A DNA stretch of 50,901 nt from Candidatus Howiella intestinavium (GTDB taxonomy: Bacteria > Bacillota > Clostridia > Oscillospirales > Acutalibacteraceae), in NCBI GenBank assembly GCA_904420585.1, contig CAJFVX010000025.1, positions 1-50,901 of the forward strand, in the 5' to 3' direction. Within the stretch, counting starts at the first letter, position 1; each line of letters starts with the position of its first letter. Below are positions 40,813 to 49,829 of this stretch, one piece after another. The notes under the pieces are model-generated. The model was not told where the DNA came from and searched no databases. It saw only the letters and a program-made list of their open reading frames with translations. The position numbers and the translations under genes were made by a program.

Positions 40813-42600
40813 CTATTTTTCTTCCGGCAGCAGGGCGATATGCAATTCTTTCAGCTGGGCGTCGTCCACCGGGGCGGGGGCGCCGCTCATGAGTTCGGAG
40901 GAATTGGAGACCTTGGGGAAGGCCACCACGTCCCGCAGGGAATCGGCGCCGGCCATACACATGACCAGCCGGTCCAGGCCGATGCCCATGCCCCCGTGGG
41001 GCGGCGCGCCGAACCGGAAGGCGTTGACCAAAAAGCCGAATTTCTGCTGAATTTCCTCTTCCGTAAGCCCCAGGGCGTTGAACATCTTCTCCTGCAGCTC
41101 GGGGTCGGTAATCCGGATGGAGCCGCTGGACAGTTCCACCCCGTTGAGCACCAGGTCATAGGCCTTGGCAAAGACCTTGTCCGGAGCGCTGTCCAGATAC
41201 TGGACGCACTCGTCCAGGGGGGCGGTGAAGGGATGGTGCATGGCTACGTACTGGCCGGCCTCCTCGTCGTACTCAAAGAAGGGGAAGTGGGTGATCCAGG
41301 TGAAGTTGAATTTGTCCTTGGGGATGATGTCCAGCCGCCGGGCCACCTCCAGGCGCAGGGCCCCCAGGACGGGCAGGGCGGTCTTTTTCTTATCGGCCAC
41401 AAAGAGCACCACGTCGCCCTTTTCGGCCCCCATGCGGGTCAGGATGGCCTGCATCTCCTCCTCGCTTAAGAACTTGGCGAAGGCGCAGGTGGGGGTATCC
41501 TCCACCCAGCGGATAAAGGCCAGGCCCTTGGCGCCGATGCCCCGGACAAACTCGGTCAGCTTGTCGATTTCCTTGCGGGTGAGGATGGAAGCTCCGCCCT
41601 TGGCGGTAATCCCCCGGACGGTGCCGCCGCCCTGGACGGCCCCCGAAAAGACGCCGAAGCCGCAGTTCTCCACCAGGTCGGATATATCCTGTATCTCCAT
41701 GGCAAACCGGGTGTCCGGCTTGTCCGAGCCGTACCGGTCCATGGCCTCGGTATAGGTCAGCCGGGGCAGGGGCAGGGGGATGTCGATATCCAGGGCCGCC
41801 TTAAAGACCCGCTGGATAAAGCCCTCGCCGATGGCCTGGACGTCCTCCTCGTCCACAAAGGACATCTCCAGGTCGATCTGGGTAAATTCCGGCTGCCGGT
41901 CGGCCCGCAGGTCCTCGTCCCGAAAACAGCGGGCAATCTGCACGTACCGGTCAAAGCCCGAGAGCATCAGCAGCTGCTTGTACATCTGGGGGGACTGGGG
42001 CAGGGCGAAAAAGCTGCCCTCATGGATGCGGGAGGGCACCAGATAGTCCCGGGCCCCCTCGGGGGTGGATTTGATGAGCATGGGGGTCTCCAGCTCCAAA
42101 AAGCCCTGTTCGTCGAAATAGTCCCGGGCCGCCTTGGCGATGCGGTGCCGGAGCATCAGGTTGCGCTGGAGGCTGGGCCGCCGCAGATCCAGGTAGCGGT
42201 ACTGTAAACGCAGCTCCTCCCTGGCCCCCGTGTCATCCAGGATTTCAAAGGGCGGGGTCTCGGAACGGCCCAGAATCCGCAGGTCGTCCACCGCCAGTTC
42301 CACTTCGCCGGTGGGGATGTCGGGGTTCACCGACGAACGGTGGCGGAGGGTGCCGGCGGCCATGAGGACATACTCCGAGCGGATATGGAAGGCCTTGTCG
42401 AAGATTTCCCGGTCGGTGGCGTCGTCAAAGGCCAGCTGCAGGATGCCGGTGCGGTCTCTGAGGTCGATGAAAATCAGCTGTCCCAAATCCCGCTGCCGCT
42501 GCACCCAGCCGCAGACCACCATCCGCTGTCCCTCGTCGGCCGGCCGGGGCTGGCCGCAGTAGTGGGTGCGCTTGAGTCCGTTCATTTTATCCAACTGCAT
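40813..42600 (-). CDS. aspS: Aspartate--tRNA ligase
   Basis: Charges tRNA-Asp in the cytoplasm. The 595 residues have the standard bacterial AspRS plan: N-terminal OB-fold anticodon domain (VCGWVQRQRDLGQLIFIDLR), class II core with motif 2 FRDEDLRADRQPEFTQID, the bacterial GAD insertion (about 290-420) and motif 3 GIGLDRLVM. It is second in the hisS-aspS operon, 30 bases after hisS, so the Asp-specific T-box upstream of hisS controls both. The bacterial type here could be discriminating or non-discriminating toward tRNA-Asn; this was not resolved. Confidence 0.97.
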   Translation of the reverse strand: MQLDKMNGLKRTHYCGQPRPADEGQRMVVCGWVQRQRDLGQLIFIDLRDRTGILQLAFDDATDREIFDKAFHIRSEYVLMAAGTLRHRSSVNPDIPTGEVELAVDDLRILGRSETPPFEILDDTGAREELRLQYRYLDLRRPSLQRNLMLRHRIAKAARDYFDEQGFLELETPMLIKSTPEGARDYLVPSRIHEGSFFALPQSPQMYKQLLMLSGFDRYVQIARCFRDEDLRADRQPEFTQIDLEMSFVDEEDVQAIGEGFIQRVFKAALDIDIPLPLPRLTYTEAMDRYGSDKPDTRFAMEIQDISDLVENCGFGVFSGAVQGGGTVRGITAKGGASILTRKEIDKLTEFVRGIGAKGLAFIRWVEDTPTCAFAKFLSEEEMQAILTRMGAEKGDVVLFVADKKKTALPVLGALRLEVARRLDIIPKDKFNFTWITHFPFFEYDEEAGQYVAMHHPFTAPLDECVQYLDSAPDKVFAKAYDLVLNGVELSSGSIRITDPELQEKMFNALGLTEEEIQQKFGFLVNAFRFGAPPHGGMGIGLDRLVMCMAGADSLRDVVAFPKVSNSSELMSGAPAPVDDAQLKELHIALLPEEK

Positions 42601-42630
42601 ATTGCATCATCCGTTTCTTTTATTTGTTTG

Positions 42631-43965
42631 TTATTTTTCAAAAGAGAAATGCTCCAGCTTTTCCAGGGAGTCGGTCAAATCCCCCATGGCCCCCTCGATC
42701 ATCTGGTCGTATACCGCCGTCAGCAGCCCGGTGGGCAATTCCACCTCGGTCTGCTGGCCGGTGGCCATGTTCTTGAGATTGGCTTTGCCGCTTTCCAGTT
42801 CGCTGTCCCCCAGCACCACCGTAAAGGCCGCCCCGATTTTGTTGGCATACTTCATCTGGGCCTTGAGGCTGCGGCCGCACAAGTCGGTCTGGGCCGAGAA
42901 GCCCTCCTGCCGCAGGGCGGTGCAGAGTTTGGTCGCCATAGCCGAGGCCTTCTCCCCCATGGGGGCGATGTAGACGTCGCAGGGCTTGGGCTGGGGAATG
43001 GGGCAGCCCTGGCTCTCCAGCACCATGAGCAGCCGCTCGATGCCCATGCCGAAGCCTAAGCCGGCCGTGGAGGGCCCGCCCATCTGCTCTACCAGGCCGT
43101 CGTACCGGCCGCCGCCGCAGACGGTGGACTGGGCGCCTATCTCCCCCGACACAAACTCAAAGACCGTCCGGGTGTAGTAATCCAAGCCCCGGACGATGTG
43201 GGGATTGACGGTGTACGCTATACCGGCCGCCTGCAGGTGGGTCTTGACCCCCTCCAGGTGGGCCTTGCAGTCGTCGCAGAGATAGTCCAGCATCACCGGG
43301 GCCCCGGCCGCAATCTGGGAGCAAACGGGGGACTTGCAGTCCAAAATGCGCATGGGATTGCGCTCCAGCCGATCCCGGCAGGTGCCGCACAGCTCGTCTA
43401 TGTGGCCGGTGAAATAGGCCTTTAAGGCCTCATGGTACTTGGCCCGGCAGGAAGGGCAGCCGATGGAATTGATTTCCAGTGACAGGTTCCGCACCCCCAG
43501 GGTTTCCAGCAAATGGCCGGCCAGAGCGATAATCTCGGCGTCGGCGGCCGGGCCGGGGGCGCCGAAGCACTCCACCCCGAACTGGTGGAATTCCCGCAGG
43601 CGGCCGGCCTGGGGCTTTTCGTACCGGTAGCAGGCGCCGGCGTAGCAGACCTTCACCGGCAGGGCGTCGTTGATGAGCCCGTGCTCAATCACCGACCGGA
43701 CGGTGCCGGCAGTCAATTCCGGCCGCAGGGTAATGGAGCGTCCCCCCTTGTCCTCAAAGGTATACATTTCCTTCTGCACCACGTCGGTGGTATCCCCCAC
43801 GCTGCGGGTGAAGACCTCGGTGTGCTCGAAGACGGGGGGACGGATTTCCCGGTAGCCGAACAGCCGGGCGGTCTCCATCATCTTCCCCTCCAGGTACTGC
43901 CATTTATAGCTGTCGGCCGGCAGCACGTCCTGGGTGCCCCGGGGGGCTTTGTTTATCTGCGCCAT
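42631..43965 (-). CDS. hisS: Histidine--tRNA ligase
   Basis: Charges tRNA-His. The 444 residues begin MAQINKAPRGTQDVLP and carry class II motif 2, the HisRS signature RGLDYYTRTVFE and motif 3 GLGFGMGIERLL, with a C-terminal anticodon-binding domain (CDVYIAPMG...). The frame is open 29 codons upstream into the T-box terminator region; the ATG at 43963-43965 with AAGGAG before it is the real start. It is the first gene of the operon. Confidence 0.97.
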   Translation of the reverse strand: MAQINKAPRGTQDVLPADSYKWQYLEGKMMETARLFGYREIRPPVFEHTEVFTRSVGDTTDVVQKEMYTFEDKGGRSITLRPELTAGTVRSVIEHGLINDALPVKVCYAGACYRYEKPQAGRLREFHQFGVECFGAPGPAADAEIIALAGHLLETLGVRNLSLEINSIGCPSCRAKYHEALKAYFTGHIDELCGTCRDRLERNPMRILDCKSPVCSQIAAGAPVMLDYLCDDCKAHLEGVKTHLQAAGIAYTVNPHIVRGLDYYTRTVFEFVSGEIGAQSTVCGGGRYDGLVEQMGGPSTAGLGFGMGIERLLMVLESQGCPIPQPKPCDVYIAPMGEKASAMATKLCTALRQEGFSAQTDLCGRSLKAQMKYANKIGAAFTVVLGDSELESGKANLKNMATGQQTEVELPTGLLTAVYDQMIEGAMGDLTDSLEKLEHFSFEK

Positions 43966-43997
43966 ATGCAAACACTCCTTTGATGTACAAATAAATA

Positions 43998-44245
43998 AAA
44001 AGGCCCCGTCCCACAAAAGGGACGAGGTACTTCCTCGCGGTGCCACCCTCATTGGGCCGGGAAAACCGGCCCCGCTCTGCCCCTTAACGCGGGAAACGGG
44101 CCTTGCCGTCCCAAAGGTACGGCAGCGCCGCGCTCAGAGGTATCTTCGCCGGTTCCCGTATCCCGAGCGCGCTTCCAGTCGTCCCCATCGGACGGCGCGC
44201 CCTCCCTGGCGGAGGAAACCGGTTACTCCTCCTCTGTCCTTGCGC
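43998..44245 (-). promoter_or_regulatory. T-box riboswitch, specifier GAU (Asp), ahead of hisS-aspS
   Basis: A leader RNA that senses uncharged tRNA. The minus strand carries the T-box sequence AGGGTGGCACCGCG (44036-44049), which pairs with the tRNA 3' end, and a terminator with stem GTCCC...GGGAC and TTTTT (43998-44028). In stem I, ACCGGTTTCC pairs with GGGAACCGG and CAGAGG pairs with CCTCTG. The enclosed loop has AGTA on one side and GAA-GAT-A on the other, placing the specifier codon GAT (Asp) at 44142-44144. Uncharged tRNA-Asp should allow read-through into hisS and aspS. Confidence 0.88.
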
Positions 44246-44282
44246 TCTTATCCTATCCCTGTCCCGCAGAAGGCGGGAATTT

Positions 44283-44693
44283 TTACCACTCGTTCTGAGG
44301 GTTGACGATGTTCCGCCAATCCAGGTCGCCCCGCTCCAGGCCGTGGATGAGAACCTCGGCCGTAGCCATATTGGTGGCTACCGGGATGTTATGCACGTCG
44401 CACAGCCGCAGCAGCACCTGCTCGTCCGGCTCGTGGGGCTTGGGGTTTAAGGGGTCCCGGAACAAAAGCACCAGGTCCACCTCGTCATAGGCGATGCGGG
44501 CAGCTATCTGCTGGGCCCCGCCCTGGGAGCCGCTTAAAAACCGCTGAATCTGCAGGCCGGTAGCTTCAGCTACCAGCTTGCCGGTGGTGCCGGTGGCCAT
44601 CAGGGTATGCCGGCTGAGAATCCCGCAGTAGGCAATGCAGAACTGCACCATCAACTCTTTCTTCACATCATGAGCAATCAAAGCTATATGCAT
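44283..44693 (-). CDS. mgsA: Methylglyoxal synthase
   Basis: Converts dihydroxyacetone phosphate to methylglyoxal and phosphate, a bypass of lower glycolysis under phosphate limitation. The 136 residues have the start [19 protein letters not shown], the phosphate-binding ATGTTGK (33-39), the [12 protein letters not shown] block and [15 protein letters not shown], all as in MgsA. It lies 62 bases downstream of minD in the same direction, a neighbour pair also seen in other Clostridia. A CCCGCC/GGCGGG hairpin follows the stop without a T run, so some transcripts may run on into the T-box leader. Confidence 0.95.
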   Translation of the reverse strand: MHIALIAHDVKKELMVQFCIAYCGILSRHTLMATGTTGKLVAEATGLQIQRFLSGSQGGAQQIAARIAYDEVDLVLLFRDPLNPKPHEPDEQVLLRLCDVHNIPVATNMATAEVLIHGLERGDLDWRNIVNPQNEW

Positions 44694-44755
44694 GACAATC
44701 CCTCCTTATAATATAGATAAGTCTTCCGGTGTTTTATAAATCGGGAGCTACCTTT

Positions 44756-45493
44756 CTAAATCTTTCCCATGGGGGGCAGAGGCGCTTCCTCCCCCTCCAG
44801 CCGCGCGGCCAGCCGGTCAAAGGCCCGGGCGGCCCGCCCTTTGTCCAGCGGCTCGCCCTTGGCGGCCGATTCGGCCACCATCTCGTCATAGGGGACGATG
44901 GCGGCCAGCCGGAGGCCGGACAAATCCATGACGCTGTCCACCGTGGGGAAACAGCCCTTCTTCATCCGCTTTTTCTCCAGCTTGTTCAAAACCATCAGCC
45001 GGGGGGAAATCCCCATCTCCTCCAGAATCCCGTCCACCACGGCGGCGTCCCGCACCGATACCGGTTCGGGGTTGACCACCACCAGGGCCTGGGAGCCGGG
45101 GGGCACCGAAAAGCGGAAGCCCCGGTCGATGCCGGCGGGGCAGTCCAGAATCAGGCTGTCGTACCGTCCCACAAGGGAGCTGGTGAGTTTTTCCACCGCT
45201 TCCCTCTGGATAACGCCCGCCCGCAAAGGGGCGGCCAGCAATGAAAAGCGTTCATATCCCGGCACCGGCAGCAGCGCGTCGGTCACCGGCCGGCTGCCGG
45301 TGAGCACGTCCCCCAAATCGAAGACCGTGCGCTCCGAAAGCCCCAGCATGGAATCCAGACAGCGCAGGCCCTCGTCCATATCCAAAAGGAGCACCGCGTT
45401 CCCACGCCGGGCCAGGGCGCAGCCCAGTCCCGCGGCAACGGTGGATTTTCCCACGCCGCCCTTTCCCGACGTCACAACCAATAGTCTGCCCAC
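44756..45493 (-). CDS. minD: MinD/ParA-type ATPase
   Basis: A 245-residue P-loop ATPase, most like the septum-site protein MinD: deviant Walker A SGKGGVGKST (9-18), LLLDMDEGLRCLDSMLGL, and the YDSLILDCPAG Walker B region. The start is GTG at 45491-45493 after AGAGGAG, and the frame is open further upstream. It lacks a clear MinD-type C-terminal membrane-targeting helix, and no minC or minE is nearby, so it could instead be another MinD-like partitioning ATPase. It is co-directional with mgsA. Confidence 0.8.
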   Translation of the reverse strand: MGRLLVVTSGKGGVGKSTVAAGLGCALARRGNAVLLLDMDEGLRCLDSMLGLSERTVFDLGDVLTGSRPVTDALLPVPGYERFSLLAAPLRAGVIQREAVEKLTSSLVGRYDSLILDCPAGIDRGFRFSVPPGSQALVVVNPEPVSVRDAAVVDGILEEMGISPRLMVLNKLEKKRMKKGCFPTVDSVMDLSGLRLAAIVPYDEMVAESAAKGEPLDKGRAARAFDRLAARLEGEEAPLPPMGKI

Positions 45494-45653
45494 GCAGCAT
45501 TCTCCTCTATACAATGGGACGTCCCGGGATACGGACAAACGGCCACAAACCAGTCTAACCGATCGAATCGGCGGGAAATAGCACAAATCGACGCCTTCCC
45601 TCGATTCCATCGGCAAAGCAAGAGACAGGAACCCATTTCATTTACTTAATTTG

Positions 45654-45682
45654 AGTGTACCACACTCGCGGCCTATTGTCAA
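45654..45682 (-). promoter_or_regulatory. Promoter of minD-mgsA
   Basis: The minus strand has TTGACA (45677-45682), 17 bases and TACACT (45654-45659). It gives a leader of about 155 bases with no recognised riboswitch. The interval 45683-45787 contains a CTACAAA/TTTGTAG inverted repeat and a GC-rich palindrome after azlD but no gene. Confidence 0.8.
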
Positions 45683-45787
45683 AGTTTTTCCTACAAACTT
45701 CATGAAATTCCGCAATCTTTTGTAGAATCTTTCCTTCCGGCGGTTTTTCCCCCGCCGGCGGGGCCGTGTGGACTTTTCGCCGTGTTT

Positions 45788-46111
45788 TTATCCGGCCAGC
45801 AGCCGCTGGAGCCATTCGGCCACAAAAACCGTCCCGCAGGCCGAAAGGGCCACAATCAGCAGGTCCTTTTCCAGGAAGGCCAGAAGGGCCGCCACGGCCA
45901 GTCCCGCCAGGGCCGAAACCATTCCCCCGGTGGAGTAGAGGATGGCCGGGAAGGTCATGGCCCCCAGCACGGCGTAGGGGACATACTGCAAAAAGGAAAG
46001 GACAAACCGATTGCCGATTTTCCTTTTGCACAGCACCATGGGCAGCATGCGCACAAGGTAGGTCACGCCCGCCATAACCAGGATATACAAAAGCAGCCTT
46101 TCGGTAGTCAT
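45788..46111 (-). CDS. azlD: AzlD-family branched-chain amino acid exporter subunit
   Basis: A small inner-membrane protein (107 residues) with about four helices. It starts MTTERLLLYILVMAGVTYLV, followed by RMLPMVLCKRKI and RFVLSFLQYVPYAVLGAM, typical of AzlD. Its ATG overlaps the azlC stop (ATGA), so the pair is translationally coupled. Together AzlC and AzlD export branched-chain amino acids or analogues. The longer open frame upstream is azlC DNA. Confidence 0.9.
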   Translation of the reverse strand: MTTERLLLYILVMAGVTYLVRMLPMVLCKRKIGNRFVLSFLQYVPYAVLGAMTFPAILYSTGGMVSALAGLAVAALLAFLEKDLLIVALSACGTVFVAEWLQRLLAG

Positions 46112-46890
46112 GCCCCCGCCTCCTTCTCCTCCCCGCCCACGGGGAACAGCAGGGCTCCCAGGCCGGCAGCCGCCAGGGTGCAGATGATGACGGCAAAGCC
46201 GCTGGAAACCTCCCTTAGCACCGGCGCCCAGCGGAAAAGGCAGCTGCACGCCACCGCCGCCAGCACCACTGTCAGCACGGCCCGGCTCTTTTTGGCCGGG
46301 GGGATGAAGATGGCCAGGAACATGCCGTAGATGGCGATGCCCAGGGCCGACTGCACCGAAGCCGGCAGCAGCCCGCCGGCCAGGGCCCCTAAAGCGGTGC
46401 CCCCCGCCCAGCCGATGTAGGGCGCCACGGCCAGGCCGTAGCAGAACCGGCGGCCCACCGGGCCCACCTGGCTGCTGGCCACGGCGAAGATTTCGTCGGT
46501 ATTGAAAAAGGCGATGCCCAGCCGGTGGGCCGGGGTGACGCTCTTGTCAAACTTCTGGGAAAGGGACAAAGACATCAGGGCGTACCGCAGGTTGATGACC
46601 AATTGGGTCAGCCCCATCTCCAGATAGGAGCCGCCGGCCGCCATGACGTCCAGCCCCTGGAACTGACCGGCCGAGGTCAGGTTGGTCATGGAGATGAGAA
46701 GGGCCGCCCAGACCGGGATGCCCTGGGCCACGGCCATGATGCCGAAGGTAAAGGAGACCGAGAGGTATCCCAAGCCGATGGGAATGCCGTTTTTAAAGCC
46801 CTTGGAAAAGCTGTTGACCGGGGAAAGCCCGGTTTCGGCGCAGGACGCGGCCGCGCCCTGCCGTCCGGATTCTGCCATGGATTGGTTCAC
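46108..46890 (-). CDS. azlC: AzlC-family branched-chain amino acid exporter
   Basis: An inner-membrane protein of 260 residues with the AzlC opening FKNGIPIGLGYLSVSFTFGI and LTSAGQFQGLDVMAAGGSYL, and about 7-8 helices. It forms the large subunit of a two-part branched-chain amino acid exporter with AzlD. The start is a GTG at 46888-46890 or an ATG at 46876-46878; neither has a strong ribosome site. It begins 26 bases after the ABC exporter stop in the same direction and probably belongs to that transcript. Confidence 0.92.
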   Translation of the reverse strand: MNQSMAESGRQGAAASCAETGLSPVNSFSKGFKNGIPIGLGYLSVSFTFGIMAVAQGIPVWAALLISMTNLTSAGQFQGLDVMAAGGSYLEMGLTQLVINLRYALMSLSLSQKFDKSVTPAHRLGIAFFNTDEIFAVASSQVGPVGRRFCYGLAVAPYIGWAGGTALGALAGGLLPASVQSALGIAIYGMFLAIFIPPAKKSRAVLTVVLAAVACSCLFRWAPVLREVSSGFAVIICTLAAAGLGALLFPVGGEEKEAGA

Positions 46891-46916
46891 ATCCTGTATC
46901 TCGATTTTGCCGGGCC

Positions 46917-48668
46917 CTATTCCCCGGCGCTGTCCTGGTACATGCGGTAGAGGCCGCTGTAGATGCCCCCCTTGGCCATGAGCTCGGCGTGGGTGCCCTG
47001 CTCCTCGATGCCCTTCCCCGTCAGCACCCAGATGACGTCGGCCCCCCGGATGGTGGTCAGGCGGTGGGCGATGGTCAGGGTGGTGCGGCCCTTGGCCAGC
47101 TTCTCCAGGGACGCCTGCACCACCCGCTCGCTTTCGTTATCCAAAGCCGAGGTGGCCTCGTCCAGGATGAGGATGGGGGGATTCTTCAGAAACACCCGGG
47201 CGATGGAAATCCGCTGCTTCTGCCCGCCCGACAGCCGCACCCCCCGCTCGCCTACGTAGGTGTCGTAGCCTTCGGACAGATTCTGGATAAACTCGTGGGC
47301 CCCGGCCTGCTTGGCCGCCTCTATGATTTCTTGGTCGGTGGCCCCCGGCCGGCCGTAGGCGATATTGTCCCGTATGGAGCCGGAGAAGAGGTAGACCTCC
47401 TGCTGCACCATGCCGATATGGGAGCGCAGGGAGTGGAGGGTAAAGTCCCGCACATCCTGGCCGTCGATGCGCACCGCCCCTTCGGTCACGTCATAAAACC
47501 GGGGAATCAGGTTGCACAGGGTGCTCTTGCCCCCGCCCGACGGCCCCACCAGGGCCACGCTCTGGCCGGGCTTTATATGCAGGTTTACGTCCCGGAGCAC
47601 CTCGGTGCCGTCGTCCAGGTACTGGAAGCCCACGTGGTCGAACCGGATGTCCCCCGTGACCTTCTCCAGCGTCCTGGCCCCCGGCCGGTCGGCGATGTCC
47701 ACCGGGGCGTCCATGACCTCGATAAACCGCTCGATGCCGGTCATGCCCCGCTGGAACTGCTCGGTGAATTCCACAATGCGGCGGATGGCCGTCAGCAGGG
47801 TGGAGACATACAGCAGGTAGGCCACATAGTCCCCGGGGGTGATGGCCCCCTGTATCAGGAACAGGGCCCCGGCCACCACCACGACCACGTACATCAGCCC
47901 GTCAAAGATGCGGGTGGAGGTCTGGAACCCGGCCATATACCGGTACATCTTCCTTTTAATATCCAAAAACAGGTGGTTGCCCTGGCGGAACTTTTCCCGC
48001 TCCATATCCTCGTTGGCGAAGGACTTGACCACCCGGATGCCAAGCAGGCTGTCCTCCACCCGGGCGTTGAGCTCCCCCAGCTGGTTGCGGGACTCCTTGA
48101 AGGCCCGGCGCATCTTCTTATTGAAGTACATGGAGCAGACCAGCATAATGGGCAGGATGGCGAAGATGAGCAGGGTCAGCCAGATGTTGGTAAAGCCTAA
48201 GATACAGAAGGAGGCCGCGATTTTCACAAAGGCGATAAAGAATTCCTCCGGGCAGTGGTGGGCGAACTCGGTGACGTCGAAGAGGTCGCTGGTGACCCGG
48301 GCCATAATCTGCCCGATTTTGGTGGTGTTGTAATAGGCGTGGGACAGGTTCTGCAGATGGTCGAAGAGGTCCCGGCGCATATCCGTCTCAATCCGCGCGC
48401 CCATGATGTGGCCCACCGACTGCATATAGTAGTTGGCCGCCGCGTCGATGATGCGCAGGATGAGGTAAAAGCCCCCGATGCGCAGGATGACCCCCACCGT
48501 AAGGGCGGCCAGGTCGTTGATGACCGTATCGGTGATAAACCGGATAATCAGCGGCAGGACGATTTCGCATACCGTGGTCAGGGCGGCGCAGAACAAGTCG
48601 AAAAACAGCACGCCCTTATACTTTTTAAAATAGGGCGCAAACCGCCCCATGAGCTTCCTCGTTTTCAA
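46917..48668 (-). CDS. ABC exporter (MsbA/LmrA-like half-transporter)
   Basis: A type I ABC exporter half of 583 residues that probably works as a homodimer, since all ATP-site motifs are canonical: Walker A GPSGGGKST, signature LSGGQKQR, Walker B ILILDEATSALD and H-loop TIAHRLTT. The membrane domain spans about 15-310. The start is taken as the TTG at 48666-48668 (KTRKLMGRFAPYFKKYK) with AGGTGAG upstream; the frame remains open further but across the divergent promoter region. The substrate (drug, lipid or peptide) is unknown. Its -10 TATACT lies near 48703-48708. It is divergent from an AraC regulator and followed by azlCD. Confidence 0.9.
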   Translation of the reverse strand: MKTRKLMGRFAPYFKKYKGVLFFDLFCAALTTVCEIVLPLIIRFITDTVINDLAALTVGVILRIGGFYLILRIIDAAANYYMQSVGHIMGARIETDMRRDLFDHLQNLSHAYYNTTKIGQIMARVTSDLFDVTEFAHHCPEEFFIAFVKIAASFCILGFTNIWLTLLIFAILPIMLVCSMYFNKKMRRAFKESRNQLGELNARVEDSLLGIRVVKSFANEDMEREKFRQGNHLFLDIKRKMYRYMAGFQTSTRIFDGLMYVVVVVAGALFLIQGAITPGDYVAYLLYVSTLLTAIRRIVEFTEQFQRGMTGIERFIEVMDAPVDIADRPGARTLEKVTGDIRFDHVGFQYLDDGTEVLRDVNLHIKPGQSVALVGPSGGGKSTLCNLIPRFYDVTEGAVRIDGQDVRDFTLHSLRSHIGMVQQEVYLFSGSIRDNIAYGRPGATDQEIIEAAKQAGAHEFIQNLSEGYDTYVGERGVRLSGGQKQRISIARVFLKNPPILILDEATSALDNESERVVQASLEKLAKGRTTLTIAHRLTTIRGADVIWVLTGKGIEEQGTHAELMAKGGIYSGLYRMYQDSAGE

Positions 48669-48761
48669 ACTCTCACCTGATTCCTCTGAAATTACCGGAT
48701 TCGAGTATACCACATTTTCCCCGCCGCGTACAGACGCATTTCGCCGGTCTTCGGCCTTTTC

Positions 48762-48790
48762 TTGCAATCCGGCGGAAAGGCCCTTATAAT
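48762..48790 (+). promoter_or_regulatory. Promoter of the AraC gene at 48829
   Basis: TTGCAA (48762-48767), 17 bases and TATAAT (48785-48790), about 38 bases before the start codon. Confidence 0.8.
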
Positions 48791-48828
48791 GAAGGTGCGC
48801 AACGTCCCGGCTAAAGGAGGCAGCGTCC

Positions 48829-49698
48829 ATGAAACGGATAAGTTCGGATGTGCAGCTGTACGAGACCGGTCGGATTTTCCCCTTCCGGTCCTTTCAGAAC
48901 CACCGGCTGGCGGCCAGCAACCACTGGCATACCGAAATCGAATTTGTCTATCTGCAGGACAACCAGATGCAGGTCTATATCAACAATGAAATGTACCGCC
49001 TGCAGGCGGGGGATATTATGATGGCCGCGCCGGGGGACATCCATGGAATTGCGGCGTCCGAGCACCACCGTATTGTAGTCCAGTTTGAACTGGACATCCT
49101 CAAGACCCTCTATTTTACCGACGATGAAATCCGCAGCATCCGGGAACGGCTGGAGGGCCTGGAGCGGGTCAGCCTCTTCTGGCCGGAAAACGTCCGGCAG
49201 GACGTGGCGGCCATCCTGGTCCGGCTGTACAATGTCCGGGGCTTTGACCGGGCGGACATCGGCTACAAAATCCAGGTACAGTCCCTTTTGTACCAGCTTA
49301 TCGACATCTGCTGGAACCGCGTCCCGAGCAGTGAGGCCCAGGCCGAAAAGGCCCGGCTGCTGCAGAACAAAAAGGTGCTGGACAATCTGGAAAAGGTCTT
49401 CGGCCTGGTCCGGGACCGGTATATGGACGACCTGCACCCCGAGGATGCGGCGGCCCTGCTGAACATCTCCCCCAACCACTTTATCAAATATTGGAAAAAA
49501 TACTCCAACATCTCCTTCCACACCTATTTAAATGAATACCGGGTCAGCCAGGCCATTGCGCTGCTCTACAACTCGGATGAACTGGTCTCCGACATCGCCT
49601 TCAAGGTCGGGTTCCGGAGCCTGAAAACCTTCAACCGGGTTTTCAAATCCGTGACCGGCTCCCAGCCCGGCGCCTACCGAAAACTTCTGCGGCAGTAG
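48829..49698 (+). CDS. AraC-family transcriptional regulator
   Basis: A 289-residue regulator with an N-terminal cupin ligand domain (about 20-100: NHWHTEIEFVYLQDNQMQVY, LQAGDIMMAAPGDIHGI) and a C-terminal double helix-turn-helix (about 190-285: DAAALLNISPNHFIKYWKKY, VSDIAFKVGFRSLKTFNRVF). AAAGGAGG lies 9 bases before the ATG. It is divergent from the ABC exporter-azlCD unit, which is therefore the first candidate target. Most relatives with this layout respond to sugars, so the ligand is open. Confidence 0.92.
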   Translation: MKRISSDVQLYETGRIFPFRSFQNHRLAASNHWHTEIEFVYLQDNQMQVYINNEMYRLQAGDIMMAAPGDIHGIAASEHHRIVVQFELDILKTLYFTDDEIRSIRERLEGLERVSLFWPENVRQDVAAILVRLYNVRGFDRADIGYKIQVQSLLYQLIDICWNRVPSSEAQAEKARLLQNKKVLDNLEKVFGLVRDRYMDDLHPEDAAALLNISPNHFIKYWKKYSNISFHTYLNEYRVSQAIALLYNSDELVSDIAFKVGFRSLKTFNRVFKSVTGSQPGAYRKLLRQ

Positions 49699-49766
49699 AT
49701 TTTTCCGCATAAAATCCGGCCGGTCTCCCTCTTGCCGGCGGAAAAAATAGCAATACTATTTTGCAT

Positions 49767-49796
49767 TTGAGCGGGCAAGATATTTTGCAGTATTAT
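49767..49796 (+). promoter_or_regulatory. Promoter/operator region of the XRE gene at 49830
   Basis: TTGAGC (49767-49772), 18 bases and TATTAT (49791-49796). The same stretch has AATACT (49752-49757) and two AGTATT copies (around 49789 and 49801), an inverted/direct set that may be an operator for self-control by the XRE protein. Confidence 0.5.
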
Positions 49797-49829
49797 GAAA
49801 GTATTAGTAAGCGAAAAGGGGGCCGTATT

